Positions 9,043 to 18,722 of a stretch of DNA of 64,000 nt are shown here, piece by piece. Position 1 is the first letter of the stretch. Every line of letters starts with the position of its first letter. The notes under the pieces were generated by a model, which worked only from the letters and a program-made list of their open reading frames with translations, was not told the origin of the DNA and did no database searches. Source of the stretch: Arthrobacter sp. Hiyo4 (GTDB lineage Bacteria; Actinomycetota; Actinomycetes; Actinomycetales; Micrococcaceae); NCBI GenBank assembly GCA_002370555.1, contig AP014718.1, positions 186,001-250,000 on the forward strand. The letters run 5' to 3'. Made by a program: the position numbers and the translations under genes.

Positions 9043-9849
9043 GTGACTGAGCCGTTTTTTGATGCTTGCGGCGGTGCTGCCCGTCCTTCGCATCCCATCG
9101 CCATGGCCCACCGTGGATTCTCGCGGGAGGGGCTGGAGAACTCGATGGCCGCCTTCCGGGCCGCCGCCGAACTTGGCTACGAGTACCTCGAGACGGATGT
9201 GCACACCACCTCCGACGGCGTGCTGCTGCTCTTCCACGACGACACCCTGGACCGGGTCACTGACGGCCGTGGCCGGATTTCCGAGCTGACCGCCGCCGAG
9301 GTTTCCACCGCGCGGATCGGGGGGCGCGAGCCCGTACCGCTCTTCGATGACCTGCTGACGGCCTTCCCGGCCGCCCGGCTGAACCTGGACGTCAAGGACT
9401 GGAACTCCGTGCAAAGCCTGGCCGCCGGCATCGAACGGCACGCCGCGCATGACCGGGTCCTGGTGGCCAGTTTTTCGGACCGCCGACGCCGGGCGGTGCT
9501 GAAGCTGCTGAGCCGTCCGGTGGTGTCGTCGGCGGGGATGGTGACGAACGCGCTGTTTGTCCTCTTGGGCCCGGTGCTTCCGGCCGCGTGGCTCCGATTT
9601 GTCCTGCGGGGTCCGTTGCGGGATGTCCAGGCGCTGCAGGTCCCGGTCCGGTACGGGGCGATCCGCGTGGTGACGCCCGCCTATGTGCGGCGGGCTCACG
9701 CCCTGGGCCTGGTGGTCCATGTGTGGACCATCAACCACCCCGCCGAGATGCACCGGTTGCTGGACCTGGGCGTGGACGGGATCGTGACGGACCGCGCGGA
9801 CCTGCTGAAGCAGGTCCTGCAGGAGCGAGGCGAGTGGGCCGCCGACTGA
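9043..9849 (+). CDS. Glycerophosphodiester phosphodiesterase
   Basis: Hydrolyses glycerophosphodiesters from lipid turnover to glycerol 3-phosphate and an alcohol. A 268-residue GDPD domain: AHRGFSREGLENSMAAF with the catalytic His-Arg and Glu-Asn, ETDVHTTSDGVLLLFHDDTLDR with the metal-binding Glu-Asp and second His, and the C-terminal VHVWTINHPAEMHRLLDLGVDGIVTD. GTG start at 9043. No signal peptide, so cytoplasmic. Residues 160-185 form one hydrophobic stretch (SAGMVTNALFVLLGPVLPAAW), common in this actinobacterial branch. Intact frame. Confidence 0.93.
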   Translation: MTEPFFDACGGAARPSHPIAMAHRGFSREGLENSMAAFRAAAELGYEYLETDVHTTSDGVLLLFHDDTLDRVTDGRGRISELTAAEVSTARIGGREPVPLFDDLLTAFPAARLNLDVKDWNSVQSLAAGIERHAAHDRVLVASFSDRRRRAVLKLLSRPVVSSAGMVTNALFVLLGPVLPAAWLRFVLRGPLRDVQALQVPVRYGAIRVVTPAYVRRAHALGLVVHVWTINHPAEMHRLLDLGVDGIVTDRADLLKQVLQERGEWAAD

Positions 9850-9855
9850 CTTTCG

Positions 9856-10914
9856 TCAGTCAGCGCCGCCGGGACCGCGGGCGTGATCGGCTGCTGCGGC
9901 GAGGCGCCGGAGCCCGTCAGGGTCAAGCGGAGTATTCCATGCCGCCCAATCCTTCGGCTGCACCGAGGGCCGGCCCAGCAGGTAGCCCTGGCCGGCGCTG
10001 AAGCCCAACTCGGTGAGGACCATCAGTTCCTCGGCGGTTTCAACACCTTCGGCCACCAGAATAGCGCCGATCTGTTCTGCGAAGTCCACCAGGCAAGCGG
10101 CCAGGGCGTGCTGGGACGTATCCGTGTCCACGCCGCTGATCACGTTCCTGCCCAGCTTGATGAAGTCGGGCCGCAGATGGAGCATCCGGCTGAGGGCGCC
10201 CGCGCTGGGGTGTGAATCATCGATTGCAATGCGCAGCCCGCTTTCCCGGAGCGGCGTAATTGCGGAAACGAAATGCGAGTATTCCTCGTCCGGAATTCCG
10301 TCCGTCAATTCGAGCACAATGCGGTCTATTGGCAGCTCGATGTGGTCGAACAATTCGGGCAGCCGGGGATCCAGGCATGACGTAGGAGAGATGTTCAGGG
10401 CGACATAGACGTGCGCGGGGAGTTTTGCGGCAGCGGCGGCTGCGGATGCGAGTGCCGAGAATTCCAGGTTGGCTCCCAATCCAACGGCGGCCGCCTCGGC
10501 GAACCAGAGTTCCGCGCTAGCGCCGTCGTCGCTGACAAAGCGCGACAACGCCTCTACGCCCACAACGGCCTTGGACTCGAGGCCATAGATGGGCTGGAAC
10601 GCGGTCATCAGCATCTGGTTTTCCAGCAGCGCGCTGATCCGCGACAGGCTGCGCAGGGAATCCAGCTGCTCGGCCACCTGAGGCGGCATGGCGCTGGGAG
10701 GCTGCGGGAAGCGCGCGGTGTCGGGCGTATCCGCGTCTGTAGTGTCCTGTTGCCGGCGTTCCAGAAGATATTCCAGCAGGGCCCGTTCCGGCATGCCGGG
10801 GTTTTCCCCCAAGCGGTTGCTGAGGCGCTGACGTATTGCAGCCCCGGCAGGATCGGAATCCGCCAAAACCGCCGCAATAACTCCCCAAGCTTGTACCCGA
10901 ACCGTCATTAGCAA
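9856..10914 (-). CDS. EAL-domain protein with an N-terminal PERALL domain
   Basis: 352 residues, no membrane segment. Residues about 8-55 carry a short helical block ending NPGMPERALLEYLL, shared with two small proteins at 55466 and 57298. Residues about 95-335 are an EAL domain that would hydrolyse cyclic di-GMP: EALSRF, ALNISPTSC, VLELTDG, KLGRNVI and EGVET are present. The DDFGTG loop is degenerate (DDSHPSAG), so activity is uncertain and a binding role is possible. Start is TTG 10914 or ATG 10908 after GGGGGCG. It lies downstream of the GGDEF-EAL gene on the same strand, separated by about 170 AT-richer bases. Confidence 0.9.
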   Translation of the reverse strand: MLMTVRVQAWGVIAAVLADSDPAGAAIRQRLSNRLGENPGMPERALLEYLLERRQQDTTDADTPDTARFPQPPSAMPPQVAEQLDSLRSLSRISALLENQMLMTAFQPIYGLESKAVVGVEALSRFVSDDGASAELWFAEAAAVGLGANLEFSALASAAAAAAKLPAHVYVALNISPTSCLDPRLPELFDHIELPIDRIVLELTDGIPDEEYSHFVSAITPLRESGLRIAIDDSHPSAGALSRMLHLRPDFIKLGRNVISGVDTDTSQHALAACLVDFAEQIGAILVAEGVETAEELMVLTELGFSAGQGYLLGRPSVQPKDWAAWNTPLDPDGLRRLAAAADHARGPGGAD

Positions 10915-11082
10915 CGCCCCCAGTTGACGAAGTAATGGCTCCTTGGCCCCTTTATTTTCAAATTTTCAGATGCCTTCGGAATTCTCTACTTCTGATTATG
11001 CCGATCTTCCTTGGCCTCGAAGAATCGGATACCGCAACTTGATCGTATATCGGGATGATCCAAAAGCGCAGCCCTTAATCGA
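10915..11082. other. AT-richer spacer upstream of the EAL gene
   Basis: The stretch between two minus-strand signalling genes contains many A and T runs (TTTATTTTCAAATTTTCAG), unlike the surrounding GC-rich DNA. It probably holds the promoter of the EAL gene. No gene or strong hairpin is visible. Confidence 0.5.
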
Positions 11083-12620
11083 TCAACCTCTATTACTTTC
11101 GGAAGAAGTTTCGGCCAGCAGGGCAGGAATCCGTTCGGGCGGCACGGGTTTGCTGAAGAAATAGCCCTGTGCGCTGAGGCACCCGAGGTTCCGGAGGTGC
11201 TCGGCCTGTTCCCCCGTTTCCACGCCTTCCCACACGGCTTCGAGCCCGCAGGCGCGCACCAACTGCAGGATTGCAGCCACCAGTGCCGGCTGGCTGGGGT
11301 CCGTTCCCAGGCCCTCGATCAGGGACCGGTCCACTTTGACCCGGTCCACGGGGAGCCGACGCAGGTAGCTGATGGAGGAGTACCCGGTACCGAAGTCGTC
11401 GATCTCGATCCCGACCCCCAGCCCGCGCAGCCCGCCCAGGGAATACCGGTCCAGGTCGTTGCCCCTGACGATGGCGGCTTCGGTCAGCTCCAGGACAACC
11501 TGCTCGGGGCGGACGCCTGTCTCCTTGAGCACGGCGCGGACGTCCTCTATGAACTGCAGGCTCTGCAGATCCGTCGCGGAGATGTTGATCCGGACGGAAA
11601 ACCGGCTGTCCACCACGTCGGCATCAATCCAGGCGCGTAGCTGGCCTACAGCTGTGTTGAGCACCCACAGGCCCAATTCGGAGATCAGGCCAGCTTCCTC
11701 TGCCAGCGGGATGAACTCGTCCGGCATGATGCGCCCGCGGGTGGCGTGGTCCCAGCGGATCAGGGCTTCCACCCCTTCAATGCGCCCGGTGCCCAGTTCA
11801 ACCACGGGCTGGTAATGCAGCACCAGGCCGTTACCCTTGATGGCGGCCCGGAGATCCTCCAGGAGTTGGCTGCGGAGCCTCCGGATGAGCAGGAGCCCGG
11901 GTTCGAAGACGTGGAGCCGGTTCTGGCCCTCGGCTTTGGAGGCGTACATGGCCACATCGGCCTCCATCAGCAGGTCCTCGGCCTCCGTCCGGCCGCCCCG
12001 ACGCTGAGTCCTACGCTCGCCCCGCAGCGGACGGTCCTGTCAGGCAGGTCAATGGGCTCTTTGATGGCGGCCAGGATGCGCTGGCCTACGACGGCGGCCT
12101 GGTCGGCGCCCGTGGCCGGCATAACGATGGCGAACTCGTCCCCGCCCAGCCGGGCAACCACGTCGCTGGCACGGACGGCGCTGCGGATGCGTTGCGCCAC
12201 GGTGATCAGGACTTGATCGCCGGCAGTGTGGCCGAGGGTGTCGTTGATGGATTTGAAGGCGTCAAGGTCAAGAAGGAGGATGACGGGCTGGCTGAGGGGA
12301 TCGCCGCCGTGGTCCTGGGCGGACTTCAGCGCGGACAGAAGCGCTGAGCGGTTCGCGAGGCCGGTGAGGGGATCCTGCATGGCCATCATCTGCATTTCGC
12401 GGTGGGCTTCGTGCAGCAGCTGTGTGCGGACCTCAACACGCTGCTCAAGCTCTTCGTAGATGATCTGCAGGTCCTCGGCCAGGAGGTTGGTGCCCATGAT
12501 GATGGCGTCGAGCTCGTCCCGGGCCGGTGATACTTCTATCCGCGACTGGAGGTCTCCGGAGGCGAGCCTGACGATCCCATCGAGCAGCTGGGAGAGCCTG
12601 GGGTCATCGTCAGCGAACAT
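11083..12620 (-). CDS. HAMP-GGDEF-EAL protein (cyclic di-GMP turnover), one frameshift
   Basis: About 512 residues when repaired. A HAMP-like segment at residues 1-70 without a membrane helix leads through a coiled coil to a GGDEF domain (MQDPLTGLANRSAL, RLGGDEFAIVM) at about 80-215. An EAL domain follows (EALIRWDH, INISATD, ELTEAAI, IDDFGTGYSS, VKVDRSLI, EGVET) with all metal and catalytic residues. So it may both make and break cyclic di-GMP. A missing base near 11985 breaks the junction between the domains. ATG 12620 follows AAGGAGG. It lies 20 bases after the histidine kinase, forming an operon with it. Confidence 0.92.
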
Positions 12621-12640
12621 CTGGTGCCTCCTTTCCGGGT

Positions 12641-14296
12641 TCAGGTTCCGTGCGGCGCGTGGGCTCCAAGGCGGAGGTTCACGGTGACAGTGGTGCCAAC
12701 GCCCAGCTCCGAGGTTACGTCAATGCGGCCGCCGTGGCGTTGGACGATGTCCTGAGTGATGGCGAGCCCGAGTCCGGTGCCCGGAACCGCCCCGGACATC
12801 GCGTTCGAGGCGCGGTAGAAGCGGGTGAAGATGTGGGCTATCTCGTCGCTGGAGATACCTATCCCGCTGTCCGAGACGCTGACCGTCGCCCAGCGGGTGC
12901 CGTCTGCATCTGCCCGCGTCAGGCTGACGACGTCGATCTGTCCGCCGCTGGGGGTGAACTTGATGGCATTCGAGACCAGATTCGTGAAAACCTGCTGCAG
13001 CTGAACCTCATCGGCAAGGATTTCCTGATCCTCCGAAGCGTGGGCCATCACAATGGCGACGTTCTGCACTTTCGCGAGCGGCCTGAGCGCGGCGGTGACG
13101 ATCTCCAGAGTCCGAGCCAGCCGGACAGGGGTCAGGTGCAGCGGACTTTGTTCGTGCCCGTTGCGGGAAACGCTCAGCATGTCTTCGATCAGCAACCGCA
13201 GCCGTTCCGTGTTCCTGACCACGATGTCCAGCATCTGGTGGACATCGCTTGACACGGGATCGGACGTATTCTCCTGGATCATGTCCAGGTACGCCATGAT
13301 CGATGTCAGCGGCGTGCGGAGCTCATGGTTGACGGTGGCGAGGAAATCGGTTTTGGCTTTGTCCAGCTGCTGGAGCTGTTTGACCACCTGCTGCTGGCTG
13401 GTGATCAGGTGGCTTTGGATCAGGCCGTGGGCGGTATTGCCGGCTACGTGCTGGATCAGTGCCAGCTCGGCCCGCGACCATTCCCGGGGCGAGTTAAGCA
13501 GTGCGATCCAAATAATTCCCAGGGACGAGCTGCCGTCCCCCATCGGGACGGCCACGGATGCGGCGGCGCGCAGCTTCGCGAGTTCGGGCGGCAGTCGGAC
13601 GTCGCCGGTGCCCAACGGTGCCAATGCTCCGTCCGCCGTCAGGGCCTCAGCCCGCGACCACAGTACGTCAGCCGTCCTGCGCACCGGGTCTTCGTCCGTG
13701 AACAGTCCTTCGGGCAGCGGAGCCAGGCCGGGCCGCTGCCACTGGGCGGTGATGGGTGGCACCCTGTCGTCGTCGAAGGTGGTCAGCCAGACGCGGTCCG
13801 CGCCGAACGTCTCGCCGAACCCCCTGACCACAAAGTCGGCGATCTGTTGCGGATGGTTGGTTCCGCGGACCGCCGCGGATACCTGCCGCAGCCTTTCGCG
13901 GAGCGTCTCCGCTTCCTGCCGCGCTTCATTCCGGCGGGAGACCAGGTTGATCAGGGCCGTGGCGCGGTGGACGAGCTCCTTGGCAGCAGGCGGCTTGGCG
14001 ATGGAGTCCCGTACGCCGGCATGCTCCACTGACTTGACCTCTGCCGGACTGTCGAGATCCACGAGGACTAGCACCGGGGCGGTCGCGTCGACGTCGGAGA
14101 GTGAACTGTCCAGGATCAGGACGGAGGGCTCGCCCTGGTCCAGGAGCGCCGACAGGCTGGCGGCCTCGCCGGCAGTTTTGACCGTGAAGCCCGCAGCTTC
14201 CAGTGCCGCCGTGGTGAATTCCCGGCGCCCTGCGTCGGGGTCCCCAACGACAGCCAGGTGTGGCACGGTTGCGAAATGTGGTGTGACCGCTGGCAA
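12641..14296 (-). CDS. Sensor histidine kinase with N-terminal receiver-like and GAF domains
   Basis: 551 residues, soluble. Residues about 10-115 resemble a receiver domain (phosphoacceptor-like Asp in LILDSSL, Lys in SIAKPP). A GAF-type sensor covers about 145-300. A HisKA box FLATVNHELRTPLTS at about 345 carries the phosphorylated His, and HATPase_c motifs NLVSNAIKF, DSGIGIS and GTGLGLAI complete the catalytic domain. Cytoplasmic redox or small-molecule sensing is likely. First gene of an operon with the GGDEF-EAL gene, which suggests it controls cyclic di-GMP signalling. Divergent from the STAS-like gene at 14401. Confidence 0.92.
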   Translation of the reverse strand: MPAVTPHFATVPHLAVVGDPDAGRREFTTAALEAAGFTVKTAGEAASLSALLDQGEPSVLILDSSLSDVDATAPVLVLVDLDSPAEVKSVEHAGVRDSIAKPPAAKELVHRATALINLVSRRNEARQEAETLRERLRQVSAAVRGTNHPQQIADFVVRGFGETFGADRVWLTTFDDDRVPPITAQWQRPGLAPLPEGLFTDEDPVRRTADVLWSRAEALTADGALAPLGTGDVRLPPELAKLRAAASVAVPMGDGSSSLGIIWIALLNSPREWSRAELALIQHVAGNTAHGLIQSHLITSQQQVVKQLQQLDKAKTDFLATVNHELRTPLTSIMAYLDMIQENTSDPVSSDVHQMLDIVVRNTERLRLLIEDMLSVSRNGHEQSPLHLTPVRLARTLEIVTAALRPLAKVQNVAIVMAHASEDQEILADEVQLQQVFTNLVSNAIKFTPSGGQIDVVSLTRADADGTRWATVSVSDSGIGISSDEIAHIFTRFYRASNAMSGAVPGTGLGLAITQDIVQRHGGRIDVTSELGVGTTVTVNLRLGAHAPHGT

Positions 14297-14400
14297 ACCT
14301 GCCCCCTTCGCTCCTGAGTGAGCACCTGCTTGCTCCTGACTGAATACATTGTAGAGTGACGGAGCACACCTGTTCCTATAAGAATGCGCGGAGGGTAGTC

Positions 14401-14787
14401 GTGACGAGTCAGCCTGCAGAAGCGGCCAAGGCGGACCTGACGCTGGATGAACGGGGTGTTATCCAGCTGAAGTGGCCGCGGGGTGTATCCATCACGGAGT
14501 CCGATGCCGAGGCGGCCATGCAGAAAGTCAATGACCTGTGCGGGGCCCGCCGACACCCCATGCTGGTGGATATGGCCACCACGGCCCGGGTCAGCCCGGG
14601 AGCCCGTACGGTTTTTGGCCGCCCCTGCCAGGCCTCCCGCATTGCGCTGCTGGGGGCGTCACCCGTTGACAAAGTACTGGCCAACTTCATCCTGGGCATC
14701 AACAAACTGCCCTGCCCCACCCGGTTCTTTACGTCCCGAGACGACGCCATGGCCTGGCTGCTGAAGGAACCGGCGGCCACCGCCTGA
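14401..14787 (+). CDS. STAS/SpoIIAA-like small protein (DUF7793-like)
   Basis: A 128-residue protein with GTG start at 14401 behind GCGGAGGGTAG. The layout LTLDERGVIQLKWPRGVSIT, HPMLVDMATTARVSPGAR and the C-terminal SRDDAMAWL is that of single-domain STAS or SpoIIAA-like proteins common in Arthrobacter, often found near histidine kinases and sigma-factor regulators. No catalytic residues are expected. Intact frame. Divergent from the histidine kinase, so it may act in the same stress signalling, which is inference. Confidence 0.7.
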   Translation: MTSQPAEAAKADLTLDERGVIQLKWPRGVSITESDAEAAMQKVNDLCGARRHPMLVDMATTARVSPGARTVFGRPCQASRIALLGASPVDKVLANFILGINKLPCPTRFFTSRDDAMAWLLKEPAATA

Positions 14788-14842
14788 ACCGACCCGCCCG
14801 GCCAAAACCGCTGCTGCGTGTTCGGCGTCCTATATTTGTACG

Positions 14843-15665
14843 ATGCCATCCCCAGCGAAACCGGTGCTCGCCGCCTTGCGGAAGTACTTGATCCTGCCCA
14901 AACTGATCAGGCTGTCCCGGTCGGCTCCCAAAAACAGGACCGTGGCCTGGGACAGGTATTGGGCCGGAATCGCCCGGACAGGCGCCCGCAGTGACGTGCT
15001 GTGGGACTCCGGCACGGACCAGGAGCTGCTGGGCTACCGGGACATCCTGCAGCGGCACTTCGACCCCAGCCTTCCCGTGGTGGATGTGGGGTGCGGGCAC
15101 GGCGCCTTCAGCCGCGCGCTGACTGCTTTTTCACCGCAGGTCCTGGGCGTTGACGTGTCTGCGCATGCGGTGGCCCGTGCCCGGACGAATCGGCGGGCGT
15201 TGAGGGTGTCAGCTACCTGGCCCGTGACATGACCGAGCTGGGGCGGCTTCCGGGCTGGCGGGATCCGAGGACGCCAACGTTTTTGTCCGTGGCGTGCTGC
15301 ACGTCCTGACCGAGGCCGATCAGGCCGCGCTGATGGAAAATCTGAGGCAGCTCGTGGGCGTCCGCGGCGCGGTCTTCCTGGCGGAGACTAACTTCCAGGG
15401 CAACCCGGTGGAGTACGTCGCGCATCTGGGTGCGTCGCTGCGGAGTATCCCTGCCCCGCTGGAGCTCGCGATCCGGACACTGCCCATGCCGGGCCACTTC
15501 GGACCGCAGGAGCTCGCCCGTGTGATGCCCGGGAACCGGTGGACGCTGGTGGAGGACGGGGCCGCGACCATCGAGGCCAACCCGCTGATGGGCGCCGGGG
15601 GAAACTGTCACATACCGGGCTACTTTGCGGTGCTCAAGGCCAAGTATCCCGACGCCGGCCGGTAG
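14843..15665 (+). CDS. Class I SAM-dependent methyltransferase, frameshifted twice
   Basis: About 273 residues when repaired. The SAM motif VVDVGCGHGAFSRAL at about residue 78 is followed by LGVDVSAHAVARA. After frame changes near 15185 and 15265 it continues with SYLARDMTELGRL and NVFVRGVLHVLTEADQ, then a C-terminal half without known motifs. The N-terminal AWDRYWAGIARTG is typical of small actinobacterial methyltransferases of unassigned substrate. A single-copy cytoplasmic enzyme; function not assigned. Confidence 0.75.
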
Positions 15666-15736
15666 CGGACGTCCTGTGCTGTTCGCATGCCGGATCGGGC
15701 AAGCGGTTTCCCGAGTTGGCTGGCATGATGGACGGC

Positions 15737-16860
15737 ATGCGCATTCTCATCGCTCCGGACAAGTTCAAGGGCTCGCTCACCGCCGCGGAGGCCGCCGCGG
15801 CCATCGCCGAAGGCGCGCTGCGCGTCTACCCGGACGCCGTCGCCAGCCAGTTTCCAATCGCCGACGGCGGTGAAGGAACCCTGGAGGCTGCCGTTTCGGC
15901 CGGCTACGAGGAGCGGCTCAACGCCGTCGTGGGTCCCATCCTCGCCCCCGTGGGCGCCGCCTGGGCCATCCGGAAGAACGCCGACGGGGGTGCTACCGCC
16001 GTCATCGAGACGGCGCAGGCCTCCGGCCTGGCCGAGATGGAACCTACCCCCGCCAACGCCCTGCGGGCCCACAGCTACGGCTGCGGACAGCTGATCGCCG
16101 CGGCCCTCGACGCCGGAGCCACCGAGGTTGTGCTGGGCCTGGGCGGATCGGCCATGACCGACGGCGGCAGCGGCGCGCTGCGTGCGCTGGGCCTCAAGCC
16201 GCTGGACAGCACCGGCAACGTTGTTCCGCTCGGCGGCGGATCACTCGCCGACATTGCAGCCCTCGACACCACCGGACTGGACCCGCGGCTGTCCGCCGCC
16301 TCGTTCAGGATTGCCGTGGACGTCCAGAACCCCCTCTATGGAGCCACAGGCGCGGCCCACGTCTTCGGGGCCCAGAAGGGCGCCGACGACGAGGCAATGG
16401 AACAGCTCGACGCCGGTCTCCGCAACTGGGCGTCCATACTCCGGGAGGCCACTGGCCGGGACGTCAACATCCCGGGAGCCGGGGCGGCGGGCGGCTTCCC
16501 GGCGTCGTTCCTTGCCTTCACCAACGCCCGGCTGGAAGGCGGGTTCGCGCTCGTCGCCGGGCTCACCGGCCTCGCGGGCCAACTGGACAACGCCGACCTG
16601 GTGATCACCGGCGAGGGTTCCATGGACTCGCAGTCACTGACAGGCAAGGCCCCCATCGCGCTCGCCGACGCGGCCCGGGAGCGCGGGATCCCGGTGATCG
16701 TGGTGGCGGGCGGATCATGGTGACGCCCGAGGACCTCGCGGCGCACGGCGTGGTAGCCGCCGCGCAACTGCTGGATGTCGCGGCCAGCCCGGAAGACGCC
16801 GTCGCCAATGCCGCAAAATACGTGGCTTGGGCTACCAGCCAGGTTCTGGAAGGCGCCTGA
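15737..16860 (+). CDS. Glycerate 2-kinase, GlxK family, one frameshift
   Basis: Phosphorylates glycerate to 2-phosphoglycerate using ATP, in glyoxylate and sugar-acid use. MRILIAPDKFKGSLTAAEAA opens the protein, and PIADGGEGTLEAA, VLGLGGSAMTDGGSGAL and DLVITGEGSMDSQSLTGKAP are the conserved nucleotide and substrate blocks. Start ATG 15737 gives the standard N-terminus; two ATGs 9 and 12 bases earlier are alternatives. A missing base near 16712 breaks the last 50 residues (VTPEDLAAHGVVAA continues the fold). About 374 residues, normal. Confidence 0.92.
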
Positions 16861-16992
16861 AGCCAGCCCCGGCGGCGCTGGGCTTACTGCTTGGGCTGCT
16901 GCTGCCTGCGCGCGCAGCTCAGACCCCCTGGCCCACATGCGCATGTGCACTCCTTCGAATGGATCCCCGCAGCTTGCTGGCTTGTGGCCTGG

Positions 16993-17487
16993 CTACTGCT
17001 CGGCTGCGCGTTTGTTGAGCCGCAGCGGGACATAGACCAGCAGGACCAGAAGTACCGCCAGCAGGATTCCGCCGGCGGTCAGGCCGGCGGTGCGGCCCGC
17101 TGTCACGTCAAAGACCAGGGCGGCTGTCCCGACACTGAGAGTCCCCACGCCAGCCAGAGCAATTTTGGTAATGGTGTCTGCGCTGGAGACCAGGGTTTCC
17201 TTGAGCCTTTGGCGGAAGAGCCGGCGGTGGACGCTGACGGGCAGCAGGATAAAGGCGGTGGTCAGCGCCGCGATCACCACGTTGACGAGGTAGAGGCCCA
17301 CCTGGAAAGCGTCCAGGTCCTCGAACCGCTGCTGGAACGGCAGCGTCAGCAGAAAACCGGCCAGGATCTGGACCCCGGTCTGCAGCACCCGGAGTTCTTG
17401 CAGCAACTCAGCCCAGTTCCGGTCCAGCTGCTCCTCGCGGGTTTCATTCCGGCCGGTGCGGCCGGTGAAGTCCTCCCCATCCGACAT
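16993..17487 (-). CDS. DUF6328-family membrane protein
   Basis: 164 residues. The N-terminal polar part with NWAELLQELRVLQTGVQI is the family signature, followed by four hydrophobic helices (LAGFLLTLPF, LVNVVIAALTTAFILL, ITKIALAGVGTLSVG and GILLAVLLVLLVYVPL). ATG 17487 has AAGGAGAAAC upstream; an earlier start would remove that site. Role unknown. Intact frame. Confidence 0.8.
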   Translation of the reverse strand: MSDGEDFTGRTGRNETREEQLDRNWAELLQELRVLQTGVQILAGFLLTLPFQQRFEDLDAFQVGLYLVNVVIAALTTAFILLPVSVHRRLFRQRLKETLVSSADTITKIALAGVGTLSVGTAALVFDVTAGRTAGLTAGGILLAVLLVLLVYVPLRLNKRAAEQ

Positions 17488-17588
17488 GTTTCTCCTTGCT
17501 CCGGGGCCAGGCGTGTGCTCCAAAACTAGGCTGAAGTTGCGCCGAGGGCAACGTTTGATAAGTTTACTGATTATTTGCCGAACCGCCC

Positions 17589-17780
17589 GTGCCGCGCGAT
17601 GCCGTCGTGCCCTCCACCGAGGCGGAGATCAACGACGCCAACGCCGGTTCGCAGGGCTCTGAACCCTTCTCGTCGGAATCGGGACGGGATGCCGCTGGCC
17701 TGCCGGACGGCAGCGGAACCGACCGGCCCAAGGACAAATCACCGAACGACGACGGCGGGGAAAGTTTCGACGCCGGGTAG
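17589..17780 (+). CDS. Possible small acidic disordered protein (63 residues)
   Basis: GTG start; rich in Asp, Glu, Ser and Gly, with no hydrophobic core. No clear ribosome-binding site precedes it. Such proteins are common in Arthrobacter genomes, but chance cannot be excluded. Convergent with nothing and independent of the next gene. Confidence 0.35.
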   Translation: MPRDAVVPSTEAEINDANAGSQGSEPFSSESGRDAAGLPDGSGTDRPKDKSPNDDGGESFDAG

Positions 17781-17904
17781 GCCGCTGTTCTGTGCCCCGA
17801 CTGCGGTTTTTATGTGGCTTGACCGCGCCCTGGGGCCCTTCACCGGACGTATCCTAGAAGCAGGTTTTGCAGTGGGCCACGCGTTTCGAACCTAGGCGTG
17901 GAAC

Positions 17905-18722
17905 ATGGCCGCGGAGACACCGGGGGAGCCGGGCTGGGAATCGCTTCCCGACCCCCAGGATGTGTTGTTCGACAGCACGGATGTCGAAGACTTCCTTGCT
18001 GCGGTTACCCGCGAGTTCATGCGCGATATCGACGGCGATTCCCGCGGCATCAGCTGGGCGGTCACCTTCTTCCGCCCCGGATCGGCCCGAACCGTCGCCG
18101 CTGGCACCCCCGCGGCCCGCGCCGCAGACGAAGAACAGTGCTCGTTTGCAGACGGACCCGTGCTTGAGGCCGTGCGCACGGGGATTTTGTGCACCTGGCC
18201 GACGTAGCCCGGGACCGCCGATGGCCGGGCTATGCCAGTGCTGCCGCGGACCACGGCGTCAGGTCGTTGCTGTCAATGCCGATTGCGGCCGCCGCCGGTT
18301 GGAGCGCCGCACAGAGCCTCTACGCGTCCACTCCGCACGCCTTCACCAGCGAGGACATCATCATGACGCGCCGGTATGCGCGGCGGGTGGCCCGGTCGCT
18401 GTGGATGGTGGTGCGGGTGGCGGAGCGGGCCGAAGCCGGCGCGCAACTGGCGGTAGCTCAAAGTTCCATGGTGCTTATGGACCTTGCAGTGAGCGCCCTC
18501 AAATCCGATTACGGACTCGGCCATGAGGCGGCCCTGCAGTACCTCCGGACCGTCGCGCGGCACACCCGCCAGGGGCTTCGTGAGACCGCCTTGAATATTG
18601 TGGGTGCCTCGCGCCCGGACCCAGCCGGACGTGGCCAGAAAAACGCCTCATTCCGGGGACTCGCTGGAATTGAAACCTCCTCCTTCAGCGAGGGACCCTA
18701 CAAAACAGGGAGCACCGCATGA
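17905..18722 (+). CDS. GAF-ANTAR sensor, frameshifted (first copy)
   Basis: About 272 residues when repaired. A GAF domain covers residues 20-165 (SWAVTFFRPGSARTVAAG, then VHLADVARDRRWPGY after a frame change near 18183). A divergent ANTAR-like C-terminus follows (AQSSMVLMDLAVSALKSDYG, AALQYLRTVARHTRQGLRE), which in the family binds RNA hairpins to prevent termination. ATG 17905. The end overlaps the next start by a few bases, so it is co-transcribed with the SGNH hydrolase. Confidence 0.8.

Noticed and set aside
13053..14321. 422-codon open frame opposite the histidine kinase
   Set aside because: Ser/Arg-rich product without domains; the kinase on the other strand is certain.
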